NCBI GenBank assembly: GCA_019115165.1
Contig: DXEB01000066.1
Coordinates: 1-39,574 of the forward strand
Direction of reading: 5' to 3'
Source of the DNA: Candidatus Anaerotignum merdipullorum
GTDB taxonomy: Bacteria; Bacillota; Clostridia; Lachnospirales; Anaerotignaceae
Length of the DNA stretch: 39,574 nt
The position numbers and the translations under genes are program-made. Each line of letters begins with the position of its first letter. Within the stretch, counting starts at the first letter, position 1. The notes beneath the pieces were generated by a model. That model did not search any database. It was not told the DNA's origin and saw only the letters and a program-made list of their open reading frames with translations. Below are positions 34,005 through 39,574 of this stretch, one piece after another.

Positions 34005-34616
34005 ATGGGTTTACAAAAATTGGCGGCAATGGGACTGGCGACAGTGCTTTGCTGCGGCGGATGTGGCGGGCTGACGCCGGAAGAAACGGCAGAAGTCAGG
34101 GACGGTTTGCAGCAGGCGAAAGAAGGCGTGCAGGATGCCTTAGCACAGACGGGAGAAATATGGGAAAGTGCACAGGCGGAAATGGCAGAAGAAATGGCAA
34201 AAATCAATTGGGCGCAAGAAATTTTGACACCGCAGGCGAATACAGAACAGAAGAAGCTGCGGTTCTGTTATACCAATGCAGCGGGAGAGCAAATGGAAGT
34301 GCCGGATACCAACGCGCTCTTAGAAGAACTGCATGCGGATACTTGGACGCGAATAGAAGCACTGCCGGAAGGCGCGGTGGAAGAGCGGGTGTTTGAAATT
34401 CGGCAGCAGGCGACGATTCAGTTGGGAGAGACCGTTTCCCGGACAGATTATGAGATTGCACAGATGACGGTCTATACGGATGGCACAGACGGGTATGTGG
34501 TACTAGATATCTTGGACGGAATAACAAAGTTTTTGGATATTGTGATATCAAAAGAGAATTTTACAGCGGTTTATGCGGTAAAGGAAGATGTGATCGCTGT
34601 GCTGCAGCAGGCATAA
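34005..34616 (+). CDS. Small exported protein, possibly a lipoprotein
   Basis: This 203-residue protein begins with a short basic and hydrophobic segment ending LCCGGCGG (residues 15-22). C20 after Gly-Gly could be the lipidated cysteine, though the lipobox is not typical. The mature part is acidic and helical at first (30-70), then mixed. I choose the ATG at 34005, behind AAGGAGG (33991-33997); an in-frame GTG at 33978 overlaps the previous stop and would bury the signal segment. No family is recognised. Its position between the coiled-coil protein and two vWA proteins suggests it is part of the same envelope system. Confidence 0.7.
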   Translation: MGLQKLAAMGLATVLCCGGCGGLTPEETAEVRDGLQQAKEGVQDALAQTGEIWESAQAEMAEEMAKINWAQEILTPQANTEQKKLRFCYTNAAGEQMEVPDTNALLEELHADTWTRIEALPEGAVEERVFEIRQQATIQLGETVSRTDYEIAQMTVYTDGTDGYVVLDILDGITKFLDIVISKENFTAVYAVKEDVIAVLQQA

Positions 34617-34648
34617 ACGATGAGAATCGGTGAAAAAGGAGGAGGAAC

Positions 34649-36451
34649 ATGCAATTTTCGCATCTGATTGGCGGTGTACTGGCGATGCTGGCAGTACCAC
34701 TGATTCTATTGATGTATTTATGGAAACAGAAATATCAGCAGCGACAGGTTCCGAGCCTCTTTCTCTGGGAAAAAGTACTGCTGCAGACAAAGTCACAGCA
34801 GCCATGGCAGAAACTGCGGAAGAATTTGCTGATGTTTTTGCAGATTGCGGCGGCAGTGCTGTTGGCGTTCGCGTTGGCAGGACCATATATTGTTGGAAAG
34901 ACGCAGGTGCGTGATTATGTGCTGGCGCTGGATTGTTCCCTGAGTATGCAGGCGACGGATGTGGTGGACAGTCGATTCCAAGCGGCGGTTGCGGATATGG
35001 AAGCGCTGGTGCAAAATGCTGTGCCGGGCGCCTCTTTTTCTCTGGTGATGCTGACGGATGCACCTTATCTGGCTGCCAGCGGCACTGGAGAAAAGGAAAC
35101 GATTTTGCGTTTGCTGCAACAGGCAAAGCCGACAGCAGGCAGTGTAGACTGGGCGGACGCAAAAAGTTTGCTGGAGGCAGAACAGGAAACATTGGGCGGC
35201 GAAGTCGTGCTGTATACAGATGGGTACGGCAATCTGGGAAATTTTTCCGCAACGGAACAGGTGTACTGTGGAAATGGTGAAAATACGGCGATTACACTGC
35301 TGTCTCATACGGAGCAGCAGGATGGGCGTTATGTACTGTCAAGGCTGCACCATTATGGAACAGCGGCAGCGGAAAAAAGCGTGACACTGTATGTAGATGG
35401 AGTCGCATATGACATGCAGAATATCATGGTACAACCTGGCATGGACAGTGATGTGGTATTTCGCGGCGTGCCGCTGGATGCCAAAGAACTGGAGGTGCGG
35501 CTGTCGCCAGAAGATGCTTTGGCAGCAGATGACGCACGGTTTGCTGGAATCGGCTTAGCGCAGCAGCGAAGAGTACTGCTAGTCAGTGAAGGAAATTTGT
35601 TTTTAGAAAAAGCGCTGTCTCTGCTGGATGGTGTTGCATTATACAGAATGGAACCAACAGAAGCGGAAGCGCTGCAGGGATATGATCTGTATGTGTTTGA
35701 TGGTGTTCTGCCGCAAGATCTTCCGACAGACGGATATTTGCTTCTGTTGGATCCGCCAACAGGCAATGCGGTGGTACAGACAGAGGAAACGCGTGCCTTT
35801 ACGGACCCGGTACGCGGGGTAACTGGAAGTGGACTGGAGAATACGGAAGAGGTATCCTTTGTGCTGCAAAAGGGACATCCGCTGTCGGCAGCATGGGGGA
35901 GCGCCTTTTTACAGTCGGAGGGAGAAACATTGGGATTGTATGGACAGTGGCAAGGCAGAAAAACGGCTGTACTGGGACTTGATTTGCATGACAGTGATTT
36001 TCCGCTGCAAACGGAATTTCCCATTGTATGGTATCGCTTGCTGGAATGGTATTTTCCAGAGGAAGCGGCAGGCATCTCACAGGCGATGTCTGGGGATGCG
36101 GTAACGGTAGCTTTGCAGCCTGCAACACAGATGGCACAAGTGACGATGCCGGACGGAAAGGAAATTGCGATTGCACCGCCGTTTCCCGCTAAAACACTGA
36201 CAGAAACGACCACGACGGGAATCTATGTGCTGACAGAAACGGATGCGGACGGCACGATCAGCAGAACGCCTTTTGGTGTCAATGCAAAAACAGAGCCAGA
36301 ATCCGACCTGTCCTTGTATGGAGAGCAGACGGAAACGGAGACAGGGGAGACAAAAACAATCTTAGCGGGCAGGAGCATTCGTGTGTGGATATTACTGCTT
36401 CTGTTGGCGTTCGTATTGGCAGAATGGCGGGTGAATTGCCGTGAGCATTGA
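34649..36451 (+). CDS. BatA-like membrane protein with a vWA domain
   Basis: This 600-residue protein has the double-membrane-helix BatA N-terminus (about 6-25 and 56-80). A von Willebrand factor A domain follows, with an intact metal-site start D95-C-S97-L-S99. A long extracellular region and a C-terminal helix (about 575-594) follow. vWA domains bind protein partners through a metal ion. The stop overlaps the next start by 11 bp. In Bat/MoxR clusters such proteins work with an AAA+ ATPase, but none is visible here. The start follows AAAGGAGGAGG. Confidence 0.85.
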   Translation: MQFSHLIGGVLAMLAVPLILLMYLWKQKYQQRQVPSLFLWEKVLLQTKSQQPWQKLRKNLLMFLQIAAAVLLAFALAGPYIVGKTQVRDYVLALDCSLSMQATDVVDSRFQAAVADMEALVQNAVPGASFSLVMLTDAPYLAASGTGEKETILRLLQQAKPTAGSVDWADAKSLLEAEQETLGGEVVLYTDGYGNLGNFSATEQVYCGNGENTAITLLSHTEQQDGRYVLSRLHHYGTAAAEKSVTLYVDGVAYDMQNIMVQPGMDSDVVFRGVPLDAKELEVRLSPEDALAADDARFAGIGLAQQRRVLLVSEGNLFLEKALSLLDGVALYRMEPTEAEALQGYDLYVFDGVLPQDLPTDGYLLLLDPPTGNAVVQTEETRAFTDPVRGVTGSGLENTEEVSFVLQKGHPLSAAWGSAFLQSEGETLGLYGQWQGRKTAVLGLDLHDSDFPLQTEFPIVWYRLLEWYFPEEAAGISQAMSGDAVTVALQPATQMAQVTMPDGKEIAIAPPFPAKTLTETTTTGIYVLTETDADGTISRTPFGVNAKTEPESDLSLYGEQTETETGETKTILAGRSIRVWILLLLLAFVLAEWRVNCREH

Positions 36452-39212
36452 GTTTCAACAAATCCATTGGCTGCTGTTGCTGCCATTGGTACTGGCGGCG
36501 GTATGGTGGATCGGAAGGCAGATGCCTTCGGGGTTTTCTAAAAAATGGTATACAGCAATGCGGATGTTGCTTTGTGCAGTATTGATTGTGGCAATGGCAA
36601 ATCCAATCTTGTCTATGCGCTCCGATACCACAACAACGATCTTTGCGGCAGACCGTTCTGCCAGCACAGCGGAGCAAGAAGCGGATATTTTGGCATTTTT
36701 ACAGCAAGCCCAGGAAGCGAAAGGCGAAAAAGATGTTTTGGGACGGATTTCCTTCGGAAAGCGCGCAGGTGTGGAGCAAATGCCGGATGTGCAAAATCAT
36801 ATTGCAACGGGTTTTTTGTCTGTGGTAGAGGAAGGCGGCACCTCGCTGTCGGCAGCACTGCGTTTGGCGGCATCGATCCTGCCGCAGGACAGTGCAAAAC
36901 GAGTGGTTCTGATCTCAGACGGTAAAGAAACAGAGGGGGATGGCATACAGCAGGCGCAGGCTTTAGCGGCACAAGGGATCAGCGTTGATGTATATCCGCT
37001 ACAATCCGCGGAGGAAGTGCCGGAGGTGCAGCTGACGGCATTGGAACTGCCGGAAGTGATTCGACCCAATACCCGATATGAGTTGGCACTGCGCGTGGAT
37101 GCCAATACGGATACAACGGCACAAGTGCGGCTGTATAAAGAACAGACATTGATTGCGGATGAGACCGTGACGATACGCAGCGGAGAAAACCGTGTGGTAT
37201 TTTCTGATCTGACCGAACGAGGCGGCAGTGTGACCTATCGTGCCGAAGTGACGGCGGCACAAGATACCTTGTCGGAAAACAATCAGATGTATGCATATAC
37301 CTATATAGCGGATATTCCGCGGCTGCTGATTGTAGAGCAGGATGACAGCGGCAGGGAATGGGAAAGCATGCTGTCGCATCAGGCAGCAGTGACGCGCCTG
37401 TCTGCGGAAACAGCGCCGACGGCAATGGAACAGTTGGCAGTATATGACGGTGTGATTTTGGCAAATGTATCCGCAGAGCATATGCCGGATGGATTTCTGG
37501 AAGCACTGGAGGTCTATGTCCGTACCACGGGTGGCGGATTGCTGGTCAGTGGCGGTGAAAATGCGTTTGCACTGGGCGGCTACCGGGCAACGGTGCTGGA
37601 AGAAATCCTGCCGGTGGATATGGATTTGAAAACGGAAGGTCAGGAACCGGATTTGACGATGATTATGGTCATTGACCGTTCTGGCAGCATGATGGACGGA
37701 AATTACGGCGTGACACGCATTGATATGGCAAAAGAAGCAGCTATTCGCAGCTTAGCACATTTTCAGGAAGGCGATCGCGTGGGCGTAATTGCTTTCGATT
37801 CTCAAGCAGAATGGACGGCACAGCCGCAGGATGTACATCAAAATATCCAGTCATTGACCGAGCAGATCGGCAGCATACAGGCGCAGGGTGGAACCAGTAT
37901 TCTTCCAGCGCTGCAAATGGCGGCGGAAGCTATGGAACAAGAAAATACAAAACAAAAGCATATTTTATTGTTGACGGACGGACAAGCGGAACAGAGCGGG
38001 TACGCAGCGCTGCTGCAACGCATGCAGGCGCAGGGGATTACGCTCTCAGCCGTAGCAGTTGGTTCAGATGCGGATACCAGACTGCTGGAATATCTGGCAG
38101 ATGCAGGCGGCGGACGGTATTATTTTACGGATGAGTTTACGGACTTACCGGAAATATTTGCGAAAGAGACCGTTTTGGCAGGAAAGGAATTTCTCAATCA
38201 ACGCAGTTTTTATCCGCAGCAGCAGGATGCCTCTGCCATATTATCCGGTGTGGATACGGTGCCGATGTTGGATGGATATGTCAGTACAACAGCAAAGAGC
38301 CGTGCGGATGTAGTTCTGGTCAGTGATCAGGAAGAGCCGGTACTGGCGTCGTGGCAATATGGATTGGGACGAACGGTGGTTTGGACGGCAGATGTGCAGG
38401 GACAATGGACGGAGCAGTGGCTGCAGACAGACGCAGGAGTATCCATACTGCGCAATGCCGCAGCTTGGATGATGAAAACGCAGGCAGTAGATGAAATTCT
38501 GCTGACAGCAGAGGCAGGGGAAGAAAGTACGACGCTGCAGCTGGAGATGCCATTTGATGAGACGGTAACACAGGTGACGGCAACGGTGGTTTCTTCTGAC
38601 CGTACAACCGAAACGGTGCCCATGCAGATGACTGCGCCGGGAATGTATGAAGGCATGCTGGAAATGACAGAAGAAGGTGCATATATTGCTAATATTGTTA
38701 TGACTAAGCGGGATGGCAGCCAAACGCATGCCAATACGGGATTCCATATTGCCTATCCTGCGGAGTATGATATGACAGTCGGGCAAAACGGTGCGCAGAC
38801 GTTAGCACAAATTGCAGAAGTTACCGGCGGACGGATCCTTTCTTCGGGGGCAGAGGTGTTTCAAGTGGATGCAACACAATCTGTAATGGAGCAATCTTTG
38901 CAAACGGTACTATTGGCAATGGGGGTATTGCTGCTTTTGCTGGATATTGCAGGGCGAAGATTTGCGTTTGTAGTGGCGCGGATAGAAAGCTTTTGGCGAA
39001 AGGGGATCCATCCATTCAGTAGCAGGGCGAAGGAAAAGAAGGCTGTCAAACAGACATGGACGCGACAGAAGCAAGACGAAAAGGCGATGTCTATGCAGCC
39101 GCAAACGGCAGAAAAACAAGCAGTGAAAACAGATGATTTTCAACAGACGGAGCAAAAGAGTACTGCACAAATGTTAATGGAAGCCAAAAGGCGCCGGGAG
39201 CGGAAGCCATAA
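36441..39212 (+). CDS. Large vWA membrane protein with two vWA domains
   Basis: This 923-residue protein starts at GTG 36441, overlapping the upstream gene. Two N-terminal helices (about 9-26 and 38-56) form a BatA-like anchor. The first vWA domain has D71-R-S73-A-S75 and LISDGKETEGDG. An Ig/CARDB-like stretch and a glutamine-amidotransferase-like domain (about 290-400; LLIVEQDD, VRTTGGGLLVSGGENAF) follow. The second vWA domain has D412-R-S414-G-S416 and LLLTDG. A further extracellular region, a C-terminal helix (about 823-842) and a basic cytoplasmic tail close the protein. It ends the operon; the next gene has its own promoter. Function is unknown, in the YegL/CoxE-like vWA-fold group. Confidence 0.85.
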   Translation: MSIEFQQIHWLLLLPLVLAAVWWIGRQMPSGFSKKWYTAMRMLLCAVLIVAMANPILSMRSDTTTTIFAADRSASTAEQEADILAFLQQAQEAKGEKDVLGRISFGKRAGVEQMPDVQNHIATGFLSVVEEGGTSLSAALRLAASILPQDSAKRVVLISDGKETEGDGIQQAQALAAQGISVDVYPLQSAEEVPEVQLTALELPEVIRPNTRYELALRVDANTDTTAQVRLYKEQTLIADETVTIRSGENRVVFSDLTERGGSVTYRAEVTAAQDTLSENNQMYAYTYIADIPRLLIVEQDDSGREWESMLSHQAAVTRLSAETAPTAMEQLAVYDGVILANVSAEHMPDGFLEALEVYVRTTGGGLLVSGGENAFALGGYRATVLEEILPVDMDLKTEGQEPDLTMIMVIDRSGSMMDGNYGVTRIDMAKEAAIRSLAHFQEGDRVGVIAFDSQAEWTAQPQDVHQNIQSLTEQIGSIQAQGGTSILPALQMAAEAMEQENTKQKHILLLTDGQAEQSGYAALLQRMQAQGITLSAVAVGSDADTRLLEYLADAGGGRYYFTDEFTDLPEIFAKETVLAGKEFLNQRSFYPQQQDASAILSGVDTVPMLDGYVSTTAKSRADVVLVSDQEEPVLASWQYGLGRTVVWTADVQGQWTEQWLQTDAGVSILRNAAAWMMKTQAVDEILLTAEAGEESTTLQLEMPFDETVTQVTATVVSSDRTTETVPMQMTAPGMYEGMLEMTEEGAYIANIVMTKRDGSQTHANTGFHIAYPAEYDMTVGQNGAQTLAQIAEVTGGRILSSGAEVFQVDATQSVMEQSLQTVLLAMGVLLLLLDIAGRRFAFVVARIESFWRKGIHPFSSRAKEKKAVKQTWTRQKQDEKAMSMQPQTAEKQAVKTDDFQQTEQKSTAQMLMEAKRRRERKP

Positions 39213-39261
39213 ATGATACCATTATGTAACAAAAATGTAAGGAAATTTATCAGAATTGATA

Positions 39262-39352
39262 TTGTTTTTTTCATACGGTTTCGCTATGATAGAATAAGTA
39301 TGGCTGCGGGAATAAAAATCGGCAGCAATGCGATATCTTAGCGAAACCGTAT
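39262..39352 (+). promoter_or_regulatory. Promoter with a perfect 14-bp inverted repeat
   Basis: TTGTTT (39262-39267) and TATGAT (39285-39290) are spaced by 17 bp. ATACGGTTTCGCTA (39273-39286) lies in the spacer and reaches the -10 box. Its exact reverse complement TAGCGAAACCGTAT is at 39339-39352, with 52 bp between. A small hairpin GCTGC/GCAGC (39303-39326) is in between. Because the left arm is upstream of the expected start of transcription, the pair must act as DNA, presumably as two oriented protein sites. Confidence 0.65.
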
Positions 39353-39438
39353 TTTGATCGGAACAAAATCAAGTGTCATATCGTATCATTGTATAGAAGT
39401 ATAGTAGTTTAGAATGTGGAAGAAAGTTGGGGGTTTGT

Positions 39439-39574
39439 TTGCAAAAGGGTATCAGAAGACAACAAAAGCAAGAGGGTGAAAGCAGAAAGCGGATTCTACT
39501 GATTGCATTAGTGCTGGTGTTGGTGATTGGCGGTGCATTTTTTGCATATATGCTCTACCATAGGCATCAGGTGC
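39439..39574 (+). CDS. Start of a membrane-anchored protein, cut by the window edge
   Basis: The frame beginning at TTG 39439 (an alternative TTG is at 39427) encodes a basic segment (QKGIRRQQKQEGESRKR) followed by one hydrophobic helix (ILLIALVLVLVIGGAFFAYM) and is open to the edge. There is no ATG before the helix. GGGGG upstream is a weak ribosome site, so the exact start is uncertain. The pattern is a type II single-pass anchor with an extracellular C-terminus. The product is not identifiable. Confidence 0.55.
   Translation, partial: MQKGIRRQQKQEGESRKRILLIALVLVLVIGGAFFAYMLYHRHQV

Noticed and set aside
32735-34207. 490-codon minus-strand frame opposite the coiled-coil gene
   Set aside because: It is antisense to a Gln/Ala-rich coding region, where the complementary strand tends to stay open. 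It gives a Leu/Pro/Cys/His-rich nonsense product and no ribosome site.

Overview
The window looks like chromosomal DNA of a strictly anaerobic Gram-positive bacterium of the class Clostridia (Firmicutes). The signs are strong AGGAGG ribosome binding sites, short Rho-independent terminators, an AgcS symporter, a DUF134 / Mrp / NifX-type iron-sulfur operon, BspA-like leucine-rich repeats, and a family of proteins starting MKIRTDFVTNSSSSSF that I associate from memory with Clostridia. I cannot name a species. Almost all genes lie on the + strand; the exceptions are a glycosyltransferase and a tRNA-Arg.

Layout. 1-630: unidentified tail of an upstream unit ending in a terminator. 632-4782: MarR-type repressor with a heterodimeric ABC exporter. 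5031-9187: molybdenum hydroxylase of the xanthine dehydrogenase family (FAD, 2Fe-2S and Mo subunits) with a MobA-like cytidylyltransferase. 9768-11126: amino acid permease. 11359-16831: accessory locus with a radical SAM/SPASM enzyme whose N-terminal cysteine spacing is unusual (CX7CX6C), four proteins sharing an invariant 16-residue N-terminus in the order A-B-B-A, one unrelated protein, and decayed leucine-rich-repeat remnants. 17035-18660: DUF134 regulator, Mrp-type P-loop iron-sulfur carrier and a His/Cys-tailed NifX-like protein. 19403-22049: YtcJ-like amidohydrolase and an endonuclease/exonuclease/phosphatase-fold protein. 22569-23948: AgcS alanine/glycine symporter. 24454-25999 (minus): tRNA-Arg(ACG) and a GT4 glycosyltransferase. 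26178-28055: UvrD/PcrA-like helicase. 28150-39212: seven-gene, tightly overlapped envelope operon: large exported protein, ABC ATPase and permease, coiled-coil membrane protein, small exported protein and two BatA-like von Willebrand factor A (vWA) membrane proteins. The window closes inside a new membrane-anchored gene behind a promoter with a perfect 14-bp inverted repeat.

How the genes work together. The MarR/ABC unit reads as a self-regulated drug or toxin efflux system. The hydroxylase subunits and cytidylyltransferase form a complete enzyme plus its cofactor-loading function, with the substrate unknown. The DUF134-Mrp-NifX unit probably handles iron-sulfur or metal cofactors. The vWA/ABC operon resembles the MoxR-associated Bat clusters, but without an AAA+ ATPase in view. 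The most unusual part is 11359-16831. Serine in the shared N-terminus is preserved even where its codon has switched between the TCN and AGY sets, and the genes follow a SPASM-type radical SAM enzyme, the class that includes peptide-modifying enzymes. I propose, as inference only, that the N-terminus is a recognition or modification handle.
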